Of a stretch of DNA of 64,000 nucleotides, positions 37,021 to 49,231 are shown one piece after another. The stretch comes from Borborobacter arsenicus. GTDB lineage: Bacteria > Pseudomonadota > Alphaproteobacteria > Rhizobiales > Rhizobiaceae. Location: NCBI RefSeq assembly GCF_003934165.1, contig NZ_RKST01000018.1, forward strand, positions 1 through 64,000. Direction: 5' to 3'. The notes beneath the pieces are model-generated. The model ran no database searches. It saw nothing but the letters and a program-made list of their open reading frames with translations, and had not been told where the DNA came from. A program made the position numbers and the translations under genes. Each line of letters opens with the position of its first letter. Position 1 is the first letter of the stretch.

Positions 37021-37709
37021 CACCTGTCCTCCCGCGTGCTCCGCGGCAGGATGAACCCCGCCTGCGGCTTGGCATCCGGCTCGCGCAGATAAAGCGGTCG
37101 CGGCTTTTCAGCCGGCTGCTTTTTGGCCGCCAGTCTCGCATAGAAGCCGATATCGGCGGTTGCCGCCAGAGGCCCGATAGCAAGGTCCGGGTTCTGCAGT
37201 TCAGCGGCAATCAGTTCTGCTGCCGTGCCGGCCAGCGACGCGGAAAACTGCCGTGCTAACACCACGGCCTGTTCCAAATCGATCACGGCGGGCTGAAACA
37301 GGGGGGCGCCGGCCTGGTCATAGACAGCCGCCTGAATCTCGCCACGTCCGCCATCCAATGCTGCAAGAACGTTGCCCAGCCCCGAAAGTTGGCGCGTCTC
37401 GGCAGCGAGGGCTTCGAGCGTGGTTATGCCGATGGCTGAAATGCCAAGCGCCAGTGCGTAGCCGCGTGCTGCCGACACGCCGACCCGTACTCCGGTAAAG
37501 GAACCGGGGCCCACCGAGACGGCAACGGCTCCTAGATCGGAGAACTCCACGCCAGCCGCCCGCATCGCATCCCCGACCACGCCTGCCAGATGCTCGGCAT
37601 GTCCCTTGCCGAGGTCGAGCACGGCGCGGCCAAGCTCCCGGTCCGCCTCGGCATCGTGCACACAGGCTGCACAAAGCCTAGCGGAACAGTCGATGACGAG
37701 GAGCTTCAT
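37020..37709 (-). CDS. tsaB: tRNA threonylcarbamoyladenosine biosynthesis protein TsaB
   Basis: A 229-aa ASKHA-fold protein needed, with TsaD and TsaE, for t6A37 in tRNA. It starts MKLLVIDCSARLCAACV and contains the family stretch VGPGSFTGVRVGVSAARGYALAL. It is 10 nt downstream of glcB and overlaps rimI, so it is translationally coupled to rimI. Confidence 0.94.
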   Translation of the reverse strand: MKLLVIDCSARLCAACVHDAEADRELGRAVLDLGKGHAEHLAGVVGDAMRAAGVEFSDLGAVAVSVGPGSFTGVRVGVSAARGYALALGISAIGITTLEALAAETRQLSGLGNVLAALDGGRGEIQAAVYDQAGAPLFQPAVIDLEQAVVLARQFSASLAGTAAELIAAELQNPDLAIGPLAATADIGFYARLAAKKQPAEKPRPLYLREPDAKPQAGFILPRSTREDR

Positions 37710-37719
37710 GCGTATGCCT

Positions 37720-39879
37720 TCAGCCGGCCAGCTTTGCCTTCAGTTCCAAGCGGCGCTGATGGAGCAGAGGCTCGGTGTAGCCGCTTGGCTGCTCGCGGCC
37801 CTTGAAGACCAGATCGCATGCCGCCTGGAAGGCGATGGAATTGTCGAAATCCGGCGCCATCGAGCGATAGAGCGGATCGGCCGCATTCTGTCGGTCGACG
37901 ATCGCGGCCATGCGCTTCATCGTCTCCATCACCTTATCACGGCTGGCCACGCCATGATGCAGCCAGTTGGCAATGTGCTGCGATGAGATACGAAGCGTGG
38001 CGCGGTCTTCCATCAGTCCGACATCGTTGATGTCCGGCACTTTCGAGCAGCCGACGCCCTGATCGACCCAGCGCACCACATAACCGAGGATGCCCTGCGC
38101 GTTGTTGTCCAACTCGTGCTGGATGTCCTGCGGCGTCCAGTTAGGGCGCACGGCAACCGGCACGGTCAAAAGGTCGTCAAGTTTTGCCTTCGGACGGTTG
38201 CGGATTGCTGCCTGAACGGCATGGACGTCCACCTGATGGTAGTGGGTCGCATGCAACGTCGCGGCAGTCGGCGAAGGCACCCAGGCGGTGTTGGCGCCCG
38301 CCTTCGGATGCACGATCTTCTGCTCCAGCATCGCCGCCATCATGTCGGGCATGGCCCACATGCCCTTGCCGATCTGCGCATGGCCGGAAAGGCCGCATTC
38401 CAGCCCGGTATCGACGTTCCAATTCTCATAGGCGGCAATCCACGCAGCCTGCTTCATGTCGCCCTTGCGGATCATCGGCCCGGCTTCCATCGAGGTGTGG
38501 ATCTCGTCGCCGGTGCGGTCGAGGAAGCCGGTATTGATGAAGGCCACACGCTCGCTTGCCGCGCGGATGCATTCCTTGAGATTGACCGTCGTGCGGCGCT
38601 CCTCGTCCATGATGCCCATCTTGAGCGTGTTCTTCTTCATGCCGAGCACCGCTTCGACCCGGTCGAAGAGTTCGACGGAGAAGGCAACTTCAGCCGGGCC
38701 GTGCATCTTCGGCTTGACGATATAGACCGAGCCCAGGCGTGAATTCGCGTGCCGGCCGTTTGCGCCGACATCGTGCAGCGCGATCAACGAGGTGACCATC
38801 GCATCCATAAGGCCTTCCGGCACTTCATTGCCATCAGGCAGGAGGATGGCCGGATTGGTCATCAGGTGACCGACATTGCGCACCAGCATCAGCGATCGGC
38901 CGGACAGAACGAGCTCGCCGCCATCCGGCGCGGTATAGATCCGGTCCGGGTTGAGGCGGCGGGTGAAGGTCTTGCCATCCTTGGTGATCTCCTCGGCAAG
39001 ATCGCCCTTCATCAAGCCGAGCCAGTTGCGATAGGCAACAACCTTGTCTTCGGCATCGACTGCCGCAACCGAATCCTCGCAATCCTGAATGGTCGTCAGT
39101 GCCGATTCGACAATGAGATCGGCAATGCCCGCCGCATCGGTCTTGCCGATCATGTGATTGCGGTCGATCACGATCTCAATATGCAGGCCGTTCTTGCGCA
39201 GCAGCACTGCCGAGGGCGAGGCGGCATCGCCGCGATAGCCGACGAATTGTGCCGGATCGCCTAGCCCGGTCGACCCCACGGCAAGCTGTCCGTCCTTGAT
39301 CGAAAGCACGCCGGCATCCGTCCACGATCCGGACTTCAGCGGAGCGGACTCGTCAAGCAGGTTGCGGCCCCAGGCAATCACCTTTTCGCCCCGCTTGGGA
39401 TTGTAGCCCTTGCCCTTTTCCGCACCGCCTTCGTCGGAGATGGCGTCGGTGCCGTAAAGCGCGTCATAGAGCGAACCCCAGCGGGCATTGGCCGCGTTCA
39501 GCGCATAGCGTGCGTTCATCACTGGCACGACGACCTGCGGCCCGGCCACGGAAGCGATCTCGGGATCGACATTTTCGGTCGATACCTGGAAGGCGGGTCC
39601 CTCGGGAACGAGATAGCCGATTTCGGTCAGAAACTGGCGATAGGCTCCCATGTCGGAAGGGGCGCCGTTTTGCTGATACCAGTGATCGAGCTTTTTCTGG
39701 AGTCCTGCGCGCTTTTCCAGAAGGGCCCGGTTCTTCGGGGCGAGGTCCTGAACGATGGCGGCAAAACCCGCCCAGAAAGCGGTGGCATCCACACCTGTGC
39801 CCGGCAAGGCTTCTTTGCCAACAAAATCGAAAAGCTCCCGGGCAATCCGCAAACCCGACACTTCGATTCTATCGCTCAT
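37720..39879 (-). CDS. glcB: Malate synthase G
   Basis: A 719-aa monomeric malate synthase that condenses glyoxylate with acetyl-CoA. The length is that of isoform G, and conserved stretches include [30 protein letters not shown] and [17 protein letters not shown]. It ends only 10 nt before tsaB. This gives glyoxylate a route into central metabolism in the same window as a GhrA-like dehydrogenase. In some relatives glcB stands alone; here it may be cotranscribed with tsaB. Confidence 0.96.
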   Translation of the reverse strand: MSDRIEVSGLRIARELFDFVGKEALPGTGVDATAFWAGFAAIVQDLAPKNRALLEKRAGLQKKLDHWYQQNGAPSDMGAYRQFLTEIGYLVPEGPAFQVSTENVDPEIASVAGPQVVVPVMNARYALNAANARWGSLYDALYGTDAISDEGGAEKGKGYNPKRGEKVIAWGRNLLDESAPLKSGSWTDAGVLSIKDGQLAVGSTGLGDPAQFVGYRGDAASPSAVLLRKNGLHIEIVIDRNHMIGKTDAAGIADLIVESALTTIQDCEDSVAAVDAEDKVVAYRNWLGLMKGDLAEEITKDGKTFTRRLNPDRIYTAPDGGELVLSGRSLMLVRNVGHLMTNPAILLPDGNEVPEGLMDAMVTSLIALHDVGANGRHANSRLGSVYIVKPKMHGPAEVAFSVELFDRVEAVLGMKKNTLKMGIMDEERRTTVNLKECIRAASERVAFINTGFLDRTGDEIHTSMEAGPMIRKGDMKQAAWIAAYENWNVDTGLECGLSGHAQIGKGMWAMPDMMAAMLEQKIVHPKAGANTAWVPSPTAATLHATHYHQVDVHAVQAAIRNRPKAKLDDLLTVPVAVRPNWTPQDIQHELDNNAQGILGYVVRWVDQGVGCSKVPDINDVGLMEDRATLRISSQHIANWLHHGVASRDKVMETMKRMAAIVDRQNAADPLYRSMAPDFDNSIAFQAACDLVFKGREQPSGYTEPLLHQRRLELKAKLAG

Positions 39880-40008
39880 AATCTTCTCCCAAAAGCCGGC
39901 CTGGTGACAATATTGCTGCGGCCTTTGACACGCCGGGCCCCCAGGGTCAATTCACCCTGCGCATCATCTGACCCGACGTCAGCTTCAACGATCAGTGATG
40001 CGTCCGGT

Positions 40009-42030
40009 TCAAACGGCGATGCGCGGGCGCCCGGTAGCAATGGCGGTGATCTGCGCTTCGACAAACATTCGCCGATCCTGGATCACGGAGGTGCGGAACT
40101 CGCGAACGACCTCGATTTCGGCTGTATCGGTCCCCGCTTCCCTGGCGCGCGCGGCGGCAATTTCGCGCACATCGGCTTCGGCGACCGCGACCGCCTGCTC
40201 CTCATTGTCGAAATCCTTGATGGAATCACCAGAACTGACGCGGAAAAGTCCTTCCTCGGGCTGGCTGACATTTGCTTCCACCGAAACTCTCACCTGACCC
40301 ACCACGGCGCCAAGCGCATTGGCGACATCGGTGTCTTCCGGCACGATGCATTCATTGCCGACCAATGGCGGCAACCCCGCATAGTGGAGCGGCGCGGAAG
40401 CGCCGAGGCCGATCACCGGGCGGTCAAGCGCCACGGAAAGCCGGGCAATGCCATCGCCCTTGTAGATCGCGCGCTGGACGAGCGCATGAGCGACGGTCGC
40501 CGCCCCGTCCAGGCCGTCCTCGGCAAAGGCGGTTTCGAAAACAGCTTCGGCCGACCGAAGGGTCAACGCCCTAAGCACCGCCTCTGCAAAGGCGTCAGCC
40601 GAAGAGGCAATGATCTTGCCGAGCCCGTCGCGCTTGCGTGCAAACAATTCGGCTCCCATTCGCGCTGCGGCAGCGTCCCAATTCGACTGCTTGCCAAGAG
40701 TGTGCGCCGCATCCGAGGGCGTGAAGCCGCAAATGTGGACGAGACCGCGCGAGACCAGATGGTTGAGGGTGGCATTCTGAGAATTGGAAGCGAGCAGCGT
40801 GTCCAAGGGCAGCGGCACCTCGCCGATCGCGGCATAAAGCCGAGCCTCGGGCCCGGAAAGCCCGGCTGCCAACCGCTCCGGCACACCGGTGCGCACTGCA
40901 AACCGCCCGTCCAGACGACCGGGGGTGGAGGCCAGCAACTGCCGTTCCAAATGCCTTGTAACCGCGTGACCATGCACAAGGCCTCCAAGCGCCAGCGGCA
41001 CCAGCCGGCGGGGGCCAAGCAGGATCTTCGCTTCCAACCCACCGACGGCCAGCTTGACCTCGGAGTCGCCGCCAAGGCCGAATGTGTGCATGGCGACCGC
41101 CTCGACCATGGTGCGGAACCCGCCGACCGTTGCGCCTTCTGGATCAAGACGGGGCCGCCCCTTCTCCAGCACGGCAACATCGGTGGTGGTGCCGCCGATG
41201 TCGGAGACGATGGCGTTCTCCAAACCAGTCAGGTGCCGCGCACCGACGAGGCTGGCAGCTGGGCCTGACAGGATTGTCTCGATCGGCCGGGCCCGCGCGA
41301 AGGAGGCCGAGACCAGCGCGCCATCGCCGCGCACCACCATCAGCGGCGCTTCTATACCCCGCTTTTCCAGGAAACCCTCGGTGGCCGCCACCAGCCGGTC
41401 AATCATTGAGATCAGCCGCGCATTGAGCAGTGTCGTCAGCGCACGGCGCGGACCGCCTAGCTTCGCGGACAATTCATGGCTGGTGGTGACCGGCAATCCG
41501 GTCTTTTCACGGATCAGATCGCGCGCGGCAATCTCATGTGCGGGGTTGCGGGTGGCGAAGTAAGCACACACGGCAAAGCCCGAAACCGTCTTTTCCAGTT
41601 CGGGCAGTGCCGCTGTAAGCGTATGCAAGTCCAGTTCCTGTTCATTGCCGTGGACGTCATGCCCACCAGCACAGAAAACCACAGGGTCGAGGCCCAGTGC
41701 CGCTTTTAGACCGTCACGGGCAAGGTCGTCGGGCGAAAACCCGATCATGATCAGCGCCACACGCCCGCCCTGCCCTTCCACCAGCGCGTTGGTGGCAAGC
41801 GTGGTGGACATCGAAGTCAGCTTGATCTCTGCCGGGTTGACCTGCGCTTTCTCCAGCACCCCGTCGACCGCGCCGGAAATGCCGATTGCCAAATCGTGAC
41901 GCGTCGTCAACGCCTTGGCCTTGGCGGCCACACCGCCCGCCTCCGACCAGAGTACGGCATCGGTGTAGGTGCCCCCGGTATCGATCCCCAGGAACAGGGG
42001 AGATAGCGGCGGCTTGGAGTAAACGGTCAT
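40009..42030 (-). CDS. Hydantoinase/oxoprolinase family protein (HyuA type)
   Basis: A 673-aa ATP-grasp-like ASKHA hydrolase subunit of the N-methylhydantoinase A / 5-oxoprolinase group. The N-terminal LFLGIDTGGTYTDAVLW is the nucleotide-binding start, followed by STTLATNALVEGQGGRVALI and DIGGTTTDVAVL. A HyuB partner is not adjacent, and many orphan HyuA proteins are uncharacterised. It is upstream of glcB on the same strand with a 129-nt gap. The function is probably ATP-dependent opening of a cyclic amide, but the substrate is unknown. Confidence 0.88.
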   Translation of the reverse strand: MTVYSKPPLSPLFLGIDTGGTYTDAVLWSEAGGVAAKAKALTTRHDLAIGISGAVDGVLEKAQVNPAEIKLTSMSTTLATNALVEGQGGRVALIMIGFSPDDLARDGLKAALGLDPVVFCAGGHDVHGNEQELDLHTLTAALPELEKTVSGFAVCAYFATRNPAHEIAARDLIREKTGLPVTTSHELSAKLGGPRRALTTLLNARLISMIDRLVAATEGFLEKRGIEAPLMVVRGDGALVSASFARARPIETILSGPAASLVGARHLTGLENAIVSDIGGTTTDVAVLEKGRPRLDPEGATVGGFRTMVEAVAMHTFGLGGDSEVKLAVGGLEAKILLGPRRLVPLALGGLVHGHAVTRHLERQLLASTPGRLDGRFAVRTGVPERLAAGLSGPEARLYAAIGEVPLPLDTLLASNSQNATLNHLVSRGLVHICGFTPSDAAHTLGKQSNWDAAAARMGAELFARKRDGLGKIIASSADAFAEAVLRALTLRSAEAVFETAFAEDGLDGAATVAHALVQRAIYKGDGIARLSVALDRPVIGLGASAPLHYAGLPPLVGNECIVPEDTDVANALGAVVGQVRVSVEANVSQPEEGLFRVSSGDSIKDFDNEEQAVAVAEADVREIAAARAREAGTDTAEIEVVREFRTSVIQDRRMFVEAQITAIATGRPRIAV

Positions 42031-42163
42031 TTTTAAGGAGATCCAGCGTGGACGGTCAGATTTGATCCCTTAGCCTATCCACAACCAGTTTGGAATGCGG
42101 CCAGTGACCGCCATTTACTGTGCCTTGCGCGGCATTTTACTCGACCATGCGAAGTAGAATGGG

Positions 42164-42191
42164 TCCGGCAGCACGGTGACGCGCTGCCGGA
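42164..42191 (-). terminator. Inverted repeat downstream of tupA
   Basis: A 9-bp arm pair TCCGGCAGC/GCTGCCGGA with a 10-nt loop lies just past the tupA stop. There is no clear T-tract, so it may be a mRNA-stabilising hairpin or a factor-dependent end of the tup operon. Confidence 0.45.
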
Positions 42192-42201
42192 AATCCATGT
42201 G

Positions 42202-43038
42202 TCAGGACGGATCGCGGCTGGCGTTGGGGAAGAACAGTTGCTGGCCGTCGATCTTGTATTCGGCGATTGCTCCCTGGCCTTCCGGCGACACCAGCCAGTC
42301 GATGAAGCTCTGGCCGAATTCAGCCTTTACGGTCGGAAATTTCTCCGGATTGACCAGCATGACGCCATATTGGTTGAACAGCCGCTTGTCGCGTTCAACC
42401 ACAATCTCGAGATCGCCACGGTTCTTGAAGGACAGCCAGGTGCCACGATCGGAAAGCACATAGGCATTCATGGCGCCGGCGGTGTTCAGGGCCGCCCCCA
42501 TGCCCTGGCCGATATCGCGATACCATTCGCCCTTCGCAGCATCGATATCGATGCCAGCCTCCTTCCAGAGCTTGAGTTCGGCGCTATGAGTGCCGGACTT
42601 GTCTCCACGCGAGACGAACAGAGCCTGCTTGGCGCGGATGGCCTCGAAAGCGGCGGTGATGTCGCTGGTGCCCTTGATGCCAGCGGGATCGCTCTTGGGG
42701 CCGATCAGCACGAAGTCGTTATACATCACCTCATAGCGCTTCACGCCGAAGCCCTCTTCGATGAATTTCTCCTCCTGCGCCTTGGCATGGACGAAAACGA
42801 CGTCGGCATCTCCACGCCGTGCGGTATCGAGCGCCTGGCCGGTGCCTTGCGCAATCACCTTCACCTCGATGCCGGTCTTGTCCTTGAACAGCGGCAGGAT
42901 GTGATCGAACAGGCCGGAATCCTGTGTCGAGGTGGTGGAGGCGACGACAATGGACTTGTCCTGGGCAACGGCAGCAGTGCTGCCGAAAGCCATCAGTGCA
43001 ACTGCCGCAAAAGCGGAAAACAGACGACGGTTTAACAA
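42202..43038 (-). CDS. tupA: Tungstate ABC transporter substrate-binding protein TupA, TTG start
   Basis: A 278-aa periplasmic oxyanion-binding protein. It has a signal peptide (AVALMAFGSTAAVAQDK) and the TupA signature STTSTQDSGL near residue 34, which binds tungstate or molybdate. The start is a TTG at 43038 with AGGGAG 6 nt upstream; no suitable ATG exists. It is the last gene of tupB-tupC-tupA. Confidence 0.9.
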   Translation of the reverse strand: MLNRRLFSAFAAVALMAFGSTAAVAQDKSIVVASTTSTQDSGLFDHILPLFKDKTGIEVKVIAQGTGQALDTARRGDADVVFVHAKAQEEKFIEEGFGVKRYEVMYNDFVLIGPKSDPAGIKGTSDITAAFEAIRAKQALFVSRGDKSGTHSAELKLWKEAGIDIDAAKGEWYRDIGQGMGAALNTAGAMNAYVLSDRGTWLSFKNRGDLEIVVERDKRLFNQYGVMLVNPEKFPTVKAEFGQSFIDWLVSPEGQGAIAEYKIDGQQLFFPNASRDPS

Positions 43039-43053
43039 GAGAAACTCCCTGAT

Positions 43054-43776
43054 TTAGATGACGAGGTCGCCACGGACGAATGAAGCGGCCTCGCCGGTTG
43101 ACGGATGATCGAAGAAATCGGCAGCACTGGCGCGCTCGCACAGGCGCCCGCGAACGAGAAACATCACTTCCCCCGCCAGCCTGCGCACCTGACCCAGATC
43201 ATGCGAGGCCATGACGATCTTGATGCCGGACTGTGCGGCCATGAGGATGATTTCCTCGACGGCACGGGTGGCTGCCGGGTCCAGATTGGCGGTCGGCTCG
43301 TCAAGCAGCAGCAATTCAGGTTCGCGCGCCAATGCACGAGCAAGCGCGACACGCTGCTGTTCCCCACCCGAAAGCCGCCTGGCCGGACGCGAGGCGAGCT
43401 CCAAAAGGCCGACGCGGGCAAGCGCTTCCTCCATGCGAGCCACGCGCAATTTGCGCGGCAGCCCGGCCTTGGCGAGGCCATAGATGACGTTATCGGCGAC
43501 CGAGCGGCGCAGCATGACCGGACGCTGGAACAGCATGGCGAGCCGTCCCGGACCGAGCGCATTGCGCCCGCCCCAGGTGATCCTGCCTTCCGAGGGTGTG
43601 GAAAGCCCCATGCACAGCCGGAGCAGGGAGGTCTTGCCGGACCCGTTCGGCCCGACAATCAATGTCGGTGTGCCGGGGGGAATCGAGAAGTTCAGGCGAT
43701 CCAGGATCGTGGTGGTGCCGGCACGTAGCGACACGCCTTCGAACCTGACCGGAAGATCGCTGGAAATATCCCGCAT
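43054..43776 (-). CDS. tupC: Tungstate ABC transporter ATP-binding protein TupC
   Basis: A 240-aa ABC ATPase with Walker A VGPNGSGKTSLL, signature LSGGEQQRVALARAL and Walker B LLLLDEPTAN. The ATG at 43776 starts 1 nt after the tupB stop; a longer frame overlapping tupB was rejected. With TupB and TupA it forms a complete oxyanion importer. Confidence 0.92.
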   Translation of the reverse strand: MRDISSDLPVRFEGVSLRAGTTTILDRLNFSIPPGTPTLIVGPNGSGKTSLLRLCMGLSTPSEGRITWGGRNALGPGRLAMLFQRPVMLRRSVADNVIYGLAKAGLPRKLRVARMEEALARVGLLELASRPARRLSGGEQQRVALARALAREPELLLLDEPTANLDPAATRAVEEIILMAAQSGIKIVMASHDLGQVRRLAGEVMFLVRGRLCERASAADFFDHPSTGEAASFVRGDLVI

Positions 43777-43777
43777 C

Positions 43778-44470
43778 TCAGCCCGCCCGCTGCTCGGACC
43801 AGACACGCACGCCCCAGGCGGCGGCATTGATCATCAGTATGAGGACGATCAGGATCAGGCCCAGTCCCATGGCAAGCGGCAGGTTGCCCTTGGATGTCTC
43901 AAGCGCGATCGTCGTGGTCATGGTGCGGGTGAAGCCATCGATATTTCCGCCGACGATCATCACCGTGCCGACCTCGGCTGCGGCACGGCCGAAGCCGGCC
44001 AGAAGCGCTGTGATCAGGCTGAAGCGGCTGTCCCACAGAAGCGTCGCCATGCGCCCACCTGCCCCGACATTCATGGCGGTCAGTTCATCGCGATATTCGT
44101 GCCAGAGATCCTCGATCGTCTGGCGCGTTAGCGCAGCAATGATCGGCACCACCAGCAAGGCCTGTGCGATGACCATGGCAAGCGGGGTGAACAAAATGCC
44201 GAAGACGCCTAGCGGTCCCGACCGTGACAGGAGCAGGAAAACGGTCAGGCCCACCACCACTGGCGGCAAGCCCATGAAACCATTGAGAAGCACGATGAGC
44301 GCCGTGCGGCCGCGAAAACGCGTCAGGGCCAGCAGGGCACCCAAAGGGAGCCCGATCACCACGGCGATCGCCACGGCTGAAAGGCTGACGGCCAGCGACA
44401 GCCGCACAATCGCATAAAGCGTGGCGTCGCCGCTGATAATCAGTTCCCAGGCGGTCATGCTATCGGGCAT
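43778..44470 (-). CDS. tupB: Tungstate ABC transporter permease TupB
   Basis: A 230-aa membrane protein with about five to six segments and the permease EAA-type loop near residues 115-140 (ALTRQTIEDLWHEYRDELTA) followed by GFGRAAAEVGTVMIVGGN. It is the first gene of the tup operon and is divergent from a putative oxyanion-sensing regulator across about 86 nt. Confidence 0.92.
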   Translation of the reverse strand: MPDSMTAWELIISGDATLYAIVRLSLAVSLSAVAIAVVIGLPLGALLALTRFRGRTALIVLLNGFMGLPPVVVGLTVFLLLSRSGPLGVFGILFTPLAMVIAQALLVVPIIAALTRQTIEDLWHEYRDELTAMNVGAGGRMATLLWDSRFSLITALLAGFGRAAAEVGTVMIVGGNIDGFTRTMTTTIALETSKGNLPLAMGLGLILIVLILMINAAAWGVRVWSEQRAG

Positions 44471-44556
44471 TTTCTTCTCCGACCGCGTTTGTCTGCAATG
44501 ATTTCCATGCTGTCAAACAATTGAAATCGAACAGGAATATGCATAACAATGCAGGT

Positions 44557-45441
44557 ATGGACCTTCTCACAACCTCCGAAGCGGCAGACTATTTGCGCCT
44601 GGGCGAACGCAAGCTCTATGAACTCGTCGCAGCCGATGCGATCCCATGTAGCAAGGTCACCGGCAAATGGCTGTTCCCCCGCCACGAGCTCGACCGCTGG
44701 GTGCTTTCCGGCCTGGCCCAGCCAGCCGGTATGGTGCCGGCAAATCCACCGCCGATCATCGGCGGCAGCCAGGACGATTTGCTCGAATGGTGCTTGCGCC
44801 GCTCCGGGTCCGGCCTCGCCTCCCTGAATGAAGGCAGTGAAAACGGTATTGCGCGGTTGCTGCGCGGCGAGGTGGCAGCCGCGGCGATCCACTTTCATTC
44901 GGCGCAGGAAGACGAGGAACCGGCCAATCTTGCGGCAGTGCGAGCCACGCCCCGGCTGCATGACGCGGTCGTGGTAGCCATTGCCCGTCGCGAGCAGGGT
45001 CTGCTGCTGGCACCTGGCAACCCCAAGGGGCTGCGCAGCCTGGCCGATGTGCTGGCGGGGGATGCAAGGATGGCGGTAAGACAAAAGGGTGCGGGCGCCC
45101 AGATGCTGCTGGAGGTGCTGCTGGCAAGGGCACGCGCTGTTCTATCTGATTTGAACCGGCTCGATCCCCCGTGCCTGACAGGACCGGATCTAGCCGCCGC
45201 AATACGTGCGGGTACAGCCGATTGCGGCATTGCGACCCGCTCGGCCGCACGCGCTTCGGGCCTCGATTTCGTGCCCCTGCTCTGGGAGAATTTCGATCTC
45301 GTGATGCGTCAGCGCACCTATTTCCAGCCGCCGATGCAGGCCCTGATCAGATTCCTTGCGCAAGGCGAACTGACAGCCAGGGCAGAAGAACTCACCGGCT
45401 ATGACACCACGCCTGCAGGCCTGATCCGCTTCTCAAGCTGA
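44557..45441 (+). CDS. Excisionase-type HTH regulator with periplasmic-binding-like domain
   Basis: A roughly 294-aa protein. The N-terminal MerR/excisionase-like HTH is MDLLTTSEAADYLRLGERKLYELV and WLFPRHELDRWV (residues 1-55). The rest resembles the PBP-like domain of ModE-independent molybdate/tungstate regulators. It is divergent from tupBCA and therefore probably senses the transported oxyanion and controls that operon. The start is uncertain: ATG at 44557 fits homologue N-termini, while ATG 44539 (AGGAA only 2 nt away) and TTG 44521 are alternatives. Confidence 0.8.
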   Translation: MDLLTTSEAADYLRLGERKLYELVAADAIPCSKVTGKWLFPRHELDRWVLSGLAQPAGMVPANPPPIIGGSQDDLLEWCLRRSGSGLASLNEGSENGIARLLRGEVAAAAIHFHSAQEDEEPANLAAVRATPRLHDAVVVAIARREQGLLLAPGNPKGLRSLADVLAGDARMAVRQKGAGAQMLLEVLLARARAVLSDLNRLDPPCLTGPDLAAAIRAGTADCGIATRSAARASGLDFVPLLWENFDLVMRQRTYFQPPMQALIRFLAQGELTARAEELTGYDTTPAGLIRFSS

Positions 45442-45486
45442 CGCGGCTTGACGAACCCTTGGCATTTGCGACGCCTTGGCACCTGA

Positions 45487-48060
<2,574 letters not shown>

Positions 48061-48099
48061 TCGACCAGCCACCACCGACAGCGTGGGACTACAAAGCCT

Positions 48100-48984
48100 T
48101 CAGGCGGCGAAACTCTGGGATTCGCCGCCGTAATAATTGATGTAGCGGGCACCGATATCGTTCACCGGGAGTACGACGAAGACGTCGACCGTGCCGAAAT
48201 CCGCATCGATGACGCAGCCGTCCCCTACCCTGGCACCGATGCGCAGATAGGCCTTGATCAGAGGCGGCATGGCAAGGATTGCTGATTTCGGGCTGACTGC
48301 CTCCGCGGGCATAAGATCCATGCTGCTGTAACGTCCGGCCACGGCACGCACGTCCCATAGGCTGCTGGTCCGGCAGTGATGCGCAAGATAGGACAGGGCC
48401 TCAGCATGGGCTGCCGGTACAGTGCCCTGGAACGAGGCACAGCCAGCCATCACGCCGATGTCATAGTGATTCACATAGGCCCAGATGCCTTGCCAGAGAA
48501 CCTCAATGGTGCGCTTGGAGCGATAGGCCGGCAACACGCAGGAACGCCCGAGTTCGAGAAAGCGCCGACCCGGATGGCGCGTGATAAGCGCCTTCAACTC
48601 GAATTCCTCATCCGAATAGAAACCTCCGGACACCAGCGCGCGCTCTTGTCTGAGCAGGCGATAGGTGCCGACGATCTGATGATGCGCCGGACCCGTCAGG
48701 GCCGTATCGAACACCAGAAGATGATCGCAGATGTCGTCAAAACGGTCGGCGTCGCGCTTCGCTGTCTTCAGGCTGCCCCGGCCGGCGCCAAGTTCCTCAT
48801 AGAATATGCGGTAGCGTATTTCCTGGGCCGCGGCGATTTCAGCAGCATCGCAGGCAAGGCGCACTTCCAATGTGCCGATCCGGCCCAGCGGCTTGCTGCC
48901 GAAGCTATGATCCCGATGCCGAGTACCGATGACGGCACTGCTGGTGTCCAGAAAACCATTACGTTCCGGCAAGGCTGTCTGCAC
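48100..48984 (-). CDS. olsB: L-ornithine N-alpha-acyltransferase (OlsB family), GTG start
   Basis: A 294-aa GNAT-like acyltransferase. The family stretch LACDAAEIAAAQEIRYRIFYEE and LGRSCVLPAYR mark the OlsB group, which transfers a 3-hydroxyacyl chain from acyl carrier protein to ornithine in ornithine lipid synthesis. GTG at 48984 is preferred because AGGAAGGAG lies about 8 nt upstream; a TTG at 49044 would put that site inside the gene. It is convergent with gyrB. Confidence 0.88.
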   Translation of the reverse strand: MQTALPERNGFLDTSSAVIGTRHRDHSFGSKPLGRIGTLEVRLACDAAEIAAAQEIRYRIFYEELGAGRGSLKTAKRDADRFDDICDHLLVFDTALTGPAHHQIVGTYRLLRQERALVSGGFYSDEEFELKALITRHPGRRFLELGRSCVLPAYRSKRTIEVLWQGIWAYVNHYDIGVMAGCASFQGTVPAAHAEALSYLAHHCRTSSLWDVRAVAGRYSSMDLMPAEAVSPKSAILAMPPLIKAYLRIGARVGDGCVIDADFGTVDVFVVLPVNDIGARYINYYGGESQSFAA

Positions 48985-49231
48985 GGGTGATTCTCCTTCC
49001 TGTCGTCCCAACCAGCAGGACTGGAACCAATCGACCTTCAGCAACCGGCTGCGAAGCGGCTTCGATCCCTATCTATTCGGCCGCACCCGCTTAACCGCCA
49101 ATGCACATTGCTTCCGATATACTGGATTTGCTGTAGTGGGACAGTGCAACAGGATTGTGACTGTAACTTGCTCGCTTCGGTAGGACAACAGGATGCTCGG
49201 TAGCCGGCGAAACACCGGCATCCACAAAGGA

